Below are positions 16,307-23,257 of a DNA stretch of 48,638 nt, piece after piece. The DNA is from Malaciobacter halophilus (lineage in GTDB: Bacteria; Campylobacterota; Campylobacteria; Campylobacterales; Arcobacteraceae), in contig NZ_NXIF01000011.1 in assembly GCF_002837275.1 (NCBI RefSeq), positions 1-48,638 on the forward strand. The letters run 5' to 3'. The translations under genes and the position numbers were made by a program. Every line of letters starts with the position of its first letter. Within the stretch, counting starts at the first letter, position 1. The notes under the pieces were generated by a model. That model was not told the DNA's origin, did not search any database, and was given only the letters and a program-made list of their open reading frames with translations.

Positions 16307-17697
16307 AACTTTTTTTAGTGTATCCTCATCAACTATTTGAAAATATAAAGAACCTTAAAGATAAAAAAGTAATTTTAATAGAAGAGCCTCTATTTTTTAC
16401 ACAATATAATTTTCATATTCAAAAACTAGTTCTACATAGAGCTAGTATGAAATTTTATGAAGATTTTTTAAAAACACATAATATAGAAGTTGAATACTTT
16501 GAAGATGAAAGTTATTTAGAAAAATATAAAAATGAAGAGATTTATATTTATGAAGTTTTTGATAACTACTTAGAAAAAAAGATATATAAAAACTTTAAAA
16601 ATATTTATACTTTAAAAAATCCAAATTTCTTAAATGTTGAGGATAAAAGTAAATTTCTACATAACTTTTATGCAAATAGAAGAAAAGAGTTAAATATATT
16701 TATGAGCGAAGGAAAACCTTTGTATGGAAAATATAGTTTTGATAGTGAAAATAGAAAAAAACTTCCAAAAGATATATTTATTCCTGTAACTTTATCTTAT
16801 GAAAATAGATATATAAAAGAAGCAAAACAGTATTGCAAAAAATTTAATTACATAGGAGAAATTGAGAGTTTTAATTATCCTGTAACTTTTCAAGAAGCAA
16901 GACTACAATTTGATTATTTTTTGAAAGAAAAATTTGATAATTTTGGGAACTATCAAGATGCAATAACAAAAAAAGAAGGATTAGAGTATCTTTTTCATTC
17001 AAACTTATCAAGTAGTTTAAATATTGGATTATTGAATTTACATGAAGTAATAGATGCAGCCATAAAAGCAAAAGCTCCATATAATGCAAAAGAGGGTTTT
17101 ATAAGACAAATAATTGGCTGGAGAGAGTTTATGCTAAGAATTTATCAAGATGAAGGTACAAAACTTAGAAACTCAAATTTTTTTAATTTCAAAAAAACTA
17201 TCCCAAACTCTATAATTAATGCAAATAGTGGTATTACAATTCTTGATGATGTAATAAAAAAAATAAATAAAACATCATATGCACATCATATTGAAAGATT
17301 AATGATTTTAGGTAATATATTTGTATTATTAGAGATACATCCCAATGAAATACATAAATATTTTATGAAAAACTTTATTGATGCTTATGATTGGGTAATG
17401 GTTGGCAATGTTTATGCTATGAGTGGATATAGTGATGGAGGAAGTATTACTACAAAACCTTATATTTGTAGTTCAAATTATCTAATAAAAATGAGCGATT
17501 ATAGCAAAAAAGATAGTTGGTGCATTATATTAGATGCTCTTTATTGGAGATTTTTACATAAATATGGACATCTATTCAAAAAAAATCCAAGAATGAAAAT
17601 GCAACTTTCACTTCTTGAAAAGATGTCTGTACAAAAGCTTCAAAATCATATTAAAATTGCAGAAGACTATCTTCAAAAAATAGATTACAAATTGTAA
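16303..17697 (+). CDS. Prokaryotic (6-4)-photolyase/cryptochrome-like protein lacking most Fe-S ligands
   Basis: The 464-residue protein belongs to the photolyase-related group that includes A. tumefaciens PhrB. It shows LFLVYPHQLF at the start, FIRQIIGWREFMLRIY, SYAHHIERLMILGN with the paired catalytic histidines (328-329), WVMVGNVYAMSGYSDGG and LYWRFL. PhrB-type proteins bind FAD and a 4Fe-4S cluster through four cysteines. Here the region that normally reads DYCxxC reads DYSKKDSWC (399-407). Only one of the usual ligands (C407) is evident and the loop is shortened. The earlier cysteine position appears to be Ile or Thr near 311-314. Light-driven DNA repair is likely; cluster loss is inferred from memory-based alignment. 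Confidence 0.85.
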   Translation: MKLFLVYPHQLFENIKNLKDKKVILIEEPLFFTQYNFHIQKLVLHRASMKFYEDFLKTHNIEVEYFEDESYLEKYKNEEIYIYEVFDNYLEKKIYKNFKNIYTLKNPNFLNVEDKSKFLHNFYANRRKELNIFMSEGKPLYGKYSFDSENRKKLPKDIFIPVTLSYENRYIKEAKQYCKKFNYIGEIESFNYPVTFQEARLQFDYFLKEKFDNFGNYQDAITKKEGLEYLFHSNLSSSLNIGLLNLHEVIDAAIKAKAPYNAKEGFIRQIIGWREFMLRIYQDEGTKLRNSNFFNFKKTIPNSIINANSGITILDDVIKKINKTSYAHHIERLMILGNIFVLLEIHPNEIHKYFMKNFIDAYDWVMVGNVYAMSGYSDGGSITTKPYICSSNYLIKMSDYSKKDSWCIILDALYWRFLHKYGHLFKKNPRMKMQLSLLEKMSVQKLQNHIKIAEDYLQKIDYKL

Positions 17698-17738
17698 TAT
17701 TTTTTAGTTTTAATTCTAAATTTTTATAAAATAAAATC

Positions 17739-18980
17739 ATGAAAAAAGATATATATGAAAAGATGCAAGTCTTAGCAAATAGTGCTAAATATGATGTTAG
17801 TTGTAGTTCTAGTGGAAGTGATAATAATCATAAAACAGGAGAATTAGGAGCAACTCATAATAGTGGAATTTGTCATACCTTTACAGCAGATGGAAGATGT
17901 GTTTCTTTATTAAAAGTACTACTTACTAATTATTGTATATATGATTGTGCTTATTGTATAAATAGAAAAAGTAATGATATTAAAAGAGCTGCTTTTTCTC
18001 CTAGAGAACTTGCTGATATTACTATTAATTTTTATAAAAGAAACTATATTGAAGGTCTTTTTTTAAGTTCAGGAATAATTGATAATGAAGACCATACTAT
18101 GGTTTTAATTTTAAGAACTTTAAAAATCTTAAGATTTAAGTATCACTTTAATGGTTATATCCATGTGAAACTAATACCAGGAGCTGATAATAGACTTATT
18201 GATGAAGTTGTATCTTTAGCAAATAGAGTAAGTTCAAATATTGAGCTTCCAAGTGATAAATCACTAAAACTTCTTGCACCAAATAAAACTAAAGAAAAAA
18301 TATTACAACCTCTTAAACATGCAAGAGATAGAAGTTTACAAAATGATACAAAGCCTATTGGTATGAGTACACAATTAATAGTTGGTGCAACTCCTGAAAC
18401 AGATAAAGATATTTTAAAACTTAGTTCTGTTTTATACGATAAAGCATTACTAAAAAGAGTATATTATAGTGCATATATACCAGTAAATGATGAAAAAAAT
18501 CTTCCTTCACTTATAAATAAACCTCCTTTACTTAGAGAACATAGACTTTATCAAGCTGATTGGCTATTAAGATTTTATGATTTTTCTTATGATGAAATAG
18601 TAAATGAAGAGTATCCTAATCTTGACGAAGATGTTGACCCTAAAACTTCTTGGGCATTACATAATTTAAGCTATTTTCCAATGGAGATAAATAAAGCAAG
18701 TAAAGATGAACTTCTTAGAATCCCAGGAATTGGAGTAAGAGGAGTATTTAAAATATTAAAAGCTAGAAAATTTAAAAGTTTAGATTTTGAAGATTTAAAA
18801 AAACTAAAAATATCAATTAAAAGAGCACAATATTTCATAACTTGCAAAGGGAAATATCACTCAAAAGTCTCTTTTAGTAAAGAGACAATAAAACAAGCAA
18901 TTATTGCACCACCTAAAAAAAGAATAATACAACCATCACTATTTGATATAGAATATAGTGCTATTACAGGAGAGTTATGA
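17739..18980 (+). CDS. Putative DNA modification/repair radical-SAM protein (TIGR03916 type)
   Basis: The 413-residue enzyme carries the radical-SAM cluster motif CIYDCAYC (Cys66, Cys70, Cys73). A cysteine-containing SGSDNN...GICHTFTADGRC segment precedes it. The C-terminus has a helix-hairpin-helix (INKASKDELLRIPGIGVRG), which implies DNA contact. The neighbouring gene is its usual partner (TIGR03915/DUF4130), and the two overlap by ATGA. The substrate lesion or base is unknown in this family. No clear ribosome site precedes the ATG; a TATAAAAT box ends about 7 bases before it, so a leaderless message is possible. Confidence 0.88.
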   Translation: MKKDIYEKMQVLANSAKYDVSCSSSGSDNNHKTGELGATHNSGICHTFTADGRCVSLLKVLLTNYCIYDCAYCINRKSNDIKRAAFSPRELADITINFYKRNYIEGLFLSSGIIDNEDHTMVLILRTLKILRFKYHFNGYIHVKLIPGADNRLIDEVVSLANRVSSNIELPSDKSLKLLAPNKTKEKILQPLKHARDRSLQNDTKPIGMSTQLIVGATPETDKDILKLSSVLYDKALLKRVYYSAYIPVNDEKNLPSLINKPPLLREHRLYQADWLLRFYDFSYDEIVNEEYPNLDEDVDPKTSWALHNLSYFPMEINKASKDELLRIPGIGVRGVFKILKARKFKSLDFEDLKKLKISIKRAQYFITCKGKYHSKVSFSKETIKQAIIAPPKKRIIQPSLFDIEYSAITGEL

Positions 18981-19708
18981 TTATTGTTTATGATAAGAGT
19001 TTTGAAGGGTTTTTAACTTTAGTTTATGATGTCTATTATGATAAATTAAAACCAAGCTCAATATTAAAAGATAGCCCAAATAGTTTAATACTTGAAGATT
19101 TAAAACAGATTCAAACAGATGAAATAAAAGCTAAAAAAGTGCTTGAAGCTATAAAAAAACATTTTCCAAAAAAAGCTTTTCAAACAGTATTAAATATTTT
19201 CATGTGTGATAAAGAGGAGTTTGAATTACACCTATTAAACTATATAATAATTGGCTTTAAAAATAGACATGAACTTTTTAATATAAACAACCATTCAATC
19301 TTTTTTATACAAAACCTTGAAAAACAACTATTTAGAGCAAATCACAAAATGAGTGGTTTTTTAAGATTTGAAGAACTTGAAGATAAAACTTTATATGCAA
19401 AGCTTGAAAGTAGATTTAATCTTTGCTATTTTTTAGGTAAACATTTTTATAAAAGATTAAATAATCAAAACTATATAATCCATGATATAAACAGAAAACT
19501 TGCATTTATAAAAGATGAGAACTCTATTAAAGTACAAAATATTGCTTCATTCGAAGAACCAAGCTTATCAAAAGATGAACAAAAGTTTAAAAAACTATGG
19601 AATAGCTTCTTTAAAGCTGTTAGTATAGAATCAAGAAAAAATGAGAAATTGCAAAAGAGTTTAGTTCCTTTACTTTATAGAACTTATATGACAGAGTTTC
19701 AAAATTAA
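18977..19708 (+). CDS. DUF4130-type partner of the radical-SAM DNA-repair protein (TIGR03915 type)
   Basis: The 243-residue product begins MIIVYDKSFEGFLTLVYDVYYDK, the recognisable opening of this family. It continues with FLRFEELEDKTLYAKLE and LLYRTYMTEF-type ends. The family nearly always sits next to the radical-SAM protein encoded just upstream. Its biochemical role is unknown; a DNA-repair function is a database naming based on context. No catalytic motif can be identified by eye. It ends the photolyase/radical-SAM block, and a separate promoter probably drives the genes that follow. Confidence 0.82.
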   Translation: MIIVYDKSFEGFLTLVYDVYYDKLKPSSILKDSPNSLILEDLKQIQTDEIKAKKVLEAIKKHFPKKAFQTVLNIFMCDKEEFELHLLNYIIIGFKNRHELFNINNHSIFFIQNLEKQLFRANHKMSGFLRFEELEDKTLYAKLESRFNLCYFLGKHFYKRLNNQNYIIHDINRKLAFIKDENSIKVQNIASFEEPSLSKDEQKFKKLWNSFFKAVSIESRKNEKLQKSLVPLLYRTYMTEFQN

Positions 19709-19737
19709 TTTATACTTTATTATTTGTATTGTTTACT

Positions 19738-19743
19738 TATAAT
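19738..19743 (+). promoter_or_regulatory. Candidate -10 box before the micropeptide-lipocalin operon
   Basis: A TATAAT hexamer lies in the 127-base gap after the DUF4130 gene, about 90 bases before the first micropeptide. It is in an AT-rich setting, so chance occurrence is possible. It would start a transcript covering the two micropeptides, the lipocalin and the TIGR03643-type gene. Confidence 0.35.
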
Positions 19744-19835
19744 TTTATAAAATAGTGATGAAATAACAAAAAAAGTATATTAATACTTTAAATGTTTTAT
19801 TAAAATAATTAAAATATTAGATGAAAGGATAAAAA

Positions 19836-19937
19836 ATGGAAAGTTTAGTACAGGTTTCTATGATTGTTACTTCATTAGCAGTAATTAGTTTAATTTCATC
19901 AGTAGTTTTTGTAAAAGCAAAAACATATAATAAATAG
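19836..19937 (+). CDS. Single-helix micropeptide 1 (33 aa)
   Basis: A short frame reads MESLVQVSMIV, then TSLAVISLISSVVFV, ending KAKTYNK. It consists of one hydrophobic helix of about 23 residues with a basic tail, the form of a small inner-membrane peptide. AAAGGA at 19824-19829 is ideally spaced. It is followed 15 bases later by a second tiny frame with a matching start (MES-VQ). I do not recognise the family. Ribosome site, helix and the paired start argue that it is real. Confidence 0.6.
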   Translation: MESLVQVSMIVTSLAVISLISSVVFVKAKTYNK

Positions 19938-19952
19938 ATTAAAGGGTCTAAA

Positions 19953-20033
19953 ATGGAAAGTATAGTTCAACTTTTAGTTTTATCTACAGCATGGTTTGTT
20001 GCACACTTTAATGCCTTACTTATTTTACCATAA
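19953..20033 (+). CDS. Single-helix micropeptide 2 (26 aa)
   Basis: The frame reads MESIVQLLVLSTAWF followed by VAHFNALLILP, a hydrophobic peptide with a central His-Phe-Asn. AAAGGG at 19941-19946 precedes the ATG by six bases, and the lipocalin ATG follows the stop after 9 bases. Its first six codons closely match those of micropeptide 1, suggesting duplication or a conserved N-terminal role. Function unknown. It could partner the lipocalin in the membrane or act as a leader for it. Confidence 0.6.
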   Translation: MESIVQLLVLSTAWFVAHFNALLILP

Positions 20034-20042
20034 GGAAAAGGT

Positions 20043-20555
20043 ATGTTAAAAAAAAGTTTACTAATTATATTATTACTATTTATATCAGGATGTTCAACTA
20101 AACATCCACCACTAACAACTGTAAATAGTGTAAATATAAACAAATATTTAGGTACTTGGTATGAGATTGCAAGATATGAACATTTTTTTGAAAAAGGATG
20201 TAAAAATGTAACTGCAACTTATACATTAAATAAAGATAATACCTTAAAAGTAGTAAACAAATGTACAAAAATAGATACAAATAAAAAAAGTAGCGCAACT
20301 GGTGTAGCATATGCTACAAGCAAGTCTAATAGTAAGCTAAAAGTTAGCTTCTTTAGACCCTTTTATGGGGATTATTGGATTTTAATGCTTGATAAAAATT
20401 ATAAATATGCAGTTGTAGGAAGTCCTTCACGAGAGTATTTATGGATACTATCAAGAACTTCAAAACTAAATAAAAAAAGTTTAAATAAGATTTTAGAAAA
20501 ACTACCTAAACTAGGTTTTCCTACAGAAAAACTCATTTGGACAATACAAGAATAA
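20043..20555 (+). CDS. Lipocalin family outer-membrane lipoprotein (Blc-like)
   Basis: A lipoprotein signal (FISGC, lipidated Cys17) is followed by the lipocalin opening NKYLGTWYEIARYEHFFEKGC. YWILMLDKNYKYAVVGSPSREYLWILSR follows in the barrel, which is the Blc signature. Length of 170 residues is close to E. coli Blc (177). Bacterial lipocalins bind fatty acids or lysophospholipids at the outer membrane and are often stress-induced. The residues KHPPL after the lipidated Cys do not include Asp at +2, so outer-membrane sorting is expected. It is followed one base later by the TIGR03643-type gene. Confidence 0.93.
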   Translation: MLKKSLLIILLLFISGCSTKHPPLTTVNSVNINKYLGTWYEIARYEHFFEKGCKNVTATYTLNKDNTLKVVNKCTKIDTNKKSSATGVAYATSKSNSKLKVSFFRPFYGDYWILMLDKNYKYAVVGSPSREYLWILSRTSKLNKKSLNKILEKLPKLGFPTEKLIWTIQE

Positions 20556-20556
20556 T

Positions 20557-20844
20557 ATGATAAAAAGAAAAATTGATAAAATACTTTTAAGAAAAAAATC
20601 TTTAGATGAGAGTATGCAAGAGCATGACTTAAATAGACTAATTGAAATGGCATGGCAAGATAGAACTACTTTTGATGCAATTTACTTACAATATGGATTA
20701 ACTGAAAATCAAGTAAAAAATAGAATGAGAAAATTAATTAGTAAAAAAGCTTATAATAGATGGAGAAAAAGAGTTCAAAAAAGAGCTACTAAACATAAAA
20801 AGAAGCTATATCATAAACCTAATAGATTTCAAGGTCCTTGGTAA
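20557..20844 (+). CDS. TIGR03643/DUF2805-type small basic protein
   Basis: The 95-residue, very basic protein has DLNRLIEMAWQDRTTFDAIYLQYGLTENQVKNRMRKLIS, then RWRKRVQKRATKHKKK. This pattern matches the TIGR03643 family as I remember it, found in photolyase/FAD-oxidoreductase clusters of marine bacteria. The middle looks like a helix-turn-helix and the tail like nucleic-acid binding, but function is unknown. It starts one base after the lipocalin stop, so the two are co-translated. Confidence 0.8.
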   Translation: MIKRKIDKILLRKKSLDESMQEHDLNRLIEMAWQDRTTFDAIYLQYGLTENQVKNRMRKLISKKAYNRWRKRVQKRATKHKKKLYHKPNRFQGPW

Positions 20845-20912
20845 TTACTTAACAAAAAAACAATACTAAATAGTTTATAAAAGTGATATAATTAAATAAA
20901 AAGGAAGTTATT

Positions 20913-21176
20913 ATGTTAAAAGAGTTAATTTACACAGGAATTGGAGCTACTTCTTTAATCAAAGATAGAGTTGAAGATGAACTAAAAAAATTGGAAGAGA
21001 AAGGTAAAATTGATAAAGGTGATATAAAAGGTTTTATTGAATCTTTAGAAAAAAAAGGAAAAGAGCAAGATGAAGAGTTTAAAGAACAAATCAAAAAAAG
21101 TATAAAAGAAGCAATAAGTGAACTTGGACTTGTTACTAAAGATGATTTAGAAGAGTTAAAAAAGGAATTAAAATAA
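20913..21176 (+). CDS. Phasin-like coiled-coil protein
   Basis: The 87-residue protein begins MLKELIYTGIGATSLIKDRVEDELKKLEEKGKI. It then becomes a charged helix rich in Glu and Lys, ending DDLEELKKELK. This is the shape of the phasin/poly(3-hydroxyalkanoate) granule-associated family (PhaF-like). Such genes are regularly followed by a UbiB-family kinase, as here. A short amphipathic start may contact a membrane or granule. No polyhydroxyalkanoate genes are visible, so a granule role is unproven. AAAAAGGA lies before the ATG, and its stop overlaps the inferred ubiB start. Confidence 0.75.
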   Translation: MLKELIYTGIGATSLIKDRVEDELKKLEEKGKIDKGDIKGFIESLEKKGKEQDEEFKEQIKKSIKEAISELGLVTKDDLEELKKELK

Positions 21177-22729
21177 AAACTTTTTTTAAAAATCTTAATC
21201 TTTATTCATTAAAAAGAGTTTATAAAGTCTTTAAATTCTTACTTACTACTTATCTTGTTATAAAAAAGAAACATAGTTTTTTAGGTTTAAAACCTTTAAA
21301 GCCCAAAGAGTTTAAAACTACTATTATTAGTTTAGGTGCAAGTTTTATAAAGCTTGCACAAGTTCTAGCAACAAGAGCTGATTTTTTTAATGAAGAGTAT
21401 CTTTTAGAATTAAAACAACTTCATGATAAACTTCCTTCAATGCCTAAAGAAGAGTTTGAAGCGGTATTTTCAAGAGCTTTTAAAACAAATATTTTTAAAA
21501 GTTTTAATAAAAAAGCAATTGCTTCAGCATCAATTGGTCAAGTTCACGAAGCATACTTACATTCAGGTGAAAAAATTGCAGTTAAATTAAGAAGAGAAGG
21601 AATAAAACAAAGGGTTCTTGCGGATATAAAGATAATTAATTTTTTCAATTTTATATTTAAGCCACTATTTTCTCACTATACAAAAAACTCTATTGAATCG
21701 GTAATTAAAGAGTTTTCTTCAATGATTGTTCAAGAAGTTAGTTTAAATAATGAGCTTCAAAATTTGAAAAAATTTTCTCTTACTTACAAACAAAGTAAAA
21801 TATATTTTCCAAAACCTTATGAAGAGTATTCAAGTGATGATGCTTTAGTGATGAGTTTTGAAGAAGGTTTTAGGTTTGATGATAAAGAGGCTATTTTTAA
21901 AAATAACATAGATTTCAATGAGATAATCTCAAACCTTGTAGATTTCTATACAGAACAAATGCTTATTAAAGGTTATTTTCATGCAGACCCACATCCAGGA
22001 AATCTTTTAGTAACAAAAAATAGTGAAATAATTCTTTTAGATTTTGGAATGGTTAAAACTGTACCAAATGACTCAAGAGTTGCAATTATAGAATTAATCA
22101 AAGCAGCAAATGAACAAGATTATGAGTTATATATAAGTGCTAGTAAAAGACTAGGAACAATTGCATATGAAGCCCCTACTTCAGAGCTTGCAGTTTTTAC
22201 AAGTAAAATGTTTGAGATTTTTTCAAACAATAATTTAGATAGTGAATCTATGCAAAAACTTGCTTTTGAGGTATTAGAAAGTACTAGAGATTTACCTTTT
22301 AAACTACCAAGTGATGCTATTTATATTTTAAGAGTAAGTGCTATTATTGAAGGCTTAGGTACTACTTATATTGAAAACTTCAATGGAATAAAAGATATTT
22401 TGCCTATATTACAAAATAACCTTCCAAAGGCTTTAGGAGCAAAAGATTCAATTGTTGAAACATTAATTGATGAAATAAAAGATATTCCTTTTACTATAAA
22501 AGATTTTAAATCAACACTTAAACAAGCAAGTGAAGGTGAATTAAAAGTTGAATTATCAAAAAATCAATTAGACTTTTTGAAAAAAGAGCTAAAATCTTAT
22601 ATAAAACCATACATTTTTGCAACTACACTTATGATAAGTTCAATTTTTTTAATTCTAGTTAACAAAGATTTTAAAGAGATTGCTATTGTTTTATTTACAC
22701 TTTCTATTGCTAGATTACTATTCAAATAA
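21173..22729 (+). CDS. ubiB: UbiB/ABC1-family atypical kinase with apparent ATA start
   Basis: From ATA at 21173 the frame encodes 518 residues. The first ATG lies at 21440 (codon 90), after the conserved FIKLAQVLATRADF segment (K60-Q63). That segment is the family KxGQ region, with Ala for Gly. Further motifs are ASASIGQVHEAYL, VKLRREG, FHADPHPGN (from H270) and LLDFGMV. Two hydrophobic helices close the protein. UbiB-type ATPases support ubiquinone synthesis or lipid handling at the inner membrane. The ATA overlaps the phasin stop (ATAA), with AAAGGA at 21161-21166. No ATG, GTG or TTG occurs in frame between the upstream stop and codon 90. Confidence 0.88.
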   Translation: MKTFFKNLNLYSLKRVYKVFKFLLTTYLVIKKKHSFLGLKPLKPKEFKTTIISLGASFIKLAQVLATRADFFNEEYLLELKQLHDKLPSMPKEEFEAVFSRAFKTNIFKSFNKKAIASASIGQVHEAYLHSGEKIAVKLRREGIKQRVLADIKIINFFNFIFKPLFSHYTKNSIESVIKEFSSMIVQEVSLNNELQNLKKFSLTYKQSKIYFPKPYEEYSSDDALVMSFEEGFRFDDKEAIFKNNIDFNEIISNLVDFYTEQMLIKGYFHADPHPGNLLVTKNSEIILLDFGMVKTVPNDSRVAIIELIKAANEQDYELYISASKRLGTIAYEAPTSELAVFTSKMFEIFSNNNLDSESMQKLAFEVLESTRDLPFKLPSDAIYILRVSAIIEGLGTTYIENFNGIKDILPILQNNLPKALGAKDSIVETLIDEIKDIPFTIKDFKSTLKQASEGELKVELSKNQLDFLKKELKSYIKPYIFATTLMISSIFLILVNKDFKEIAIVLFTLSIARLLFK

Positions 22730-22852
22730 AATTTATGACTTTTTTATGATTTAATTATAAATAAAATTTTAAATTATTTTACTAACTTTTTAATTAAGAA
22801 AACTAATTCAATTAAGCTAATAAAATATAATTAAAACTATATAGGAGTTCTT

Positions 22853-23245
22853 ATGAATTCTATTAATAATGAAATAGAGTTAGAAATAAAATCTTTTTTA
22901 GTTTCTGAAACAGATGAAGAAGGAATGATAAAATTTGCAAATGATGAGTTTTGTGAATTTTCAGAATACTCCTTGGAAGAGTTAATAGGACAAAATCATA
23001 ATATTGTAAGACATCCTGATATGCCTGCAAAAACTTTTCAAGATTTATGGGACACAATAAAATCAGGGAAAAGATGGAAAGGCTTTGTAAAAAACAAATC
23101 TAAAACTGGTAAATTCTATTGGGTTTATGCAACTGTTTATCCTTATACTTCATGTGATGGAAGTAAAGGGTATATCTCTTGTAGAAGAAAAGCTTCAAGA
23201 GATGAGATAGAAAAATATTCTAACATATATAAACAGATGAAATAA
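22853..23245 (+). CDS. Aer/CetB-like PAS-domain energy-taxis protein
   Basis: The 130-residue soluble protein is essentially one PAS domain of the Aer type: NDEFCEFSEYSLEELIGQNHNIVRHPDMP, then FQDLWDTIKSGKRWKGFVKNKSKTG and FYWVYATVYPY. In Aer and CetB this domain holds FAD and reports redox state to a chemoreceptor. It has no membrane or signalling domain, so it must act in trans. The chemoreceptor gene starts 12 bases later, as in the Campylobacter CetA/CetB split system. A TAGGAG ribosome site precedes the ATG. FAD binding is inferred from similarity. Confidence 0.87.
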   Translation: MNSINNEIELEIKSFLVSETDEEGMIKFANDEFCEFSEYSLEELIGQNHNIVRHPDMPAKTFQDLWDTIKSGKRWKGFVKNKSKTGKFYWVYATVYPYTSCDGSKGYISCRRKASRDEIEKYSNIYKQMK

Positions 23246-23257
23246 AAGGAGTTTACT

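Noticed and set aside
22730-22852. Possible RNA gene between ubiB and the PAS gene
   Set aside because: The gap is almost pure A/T with no stable fold or conserved motif visible.
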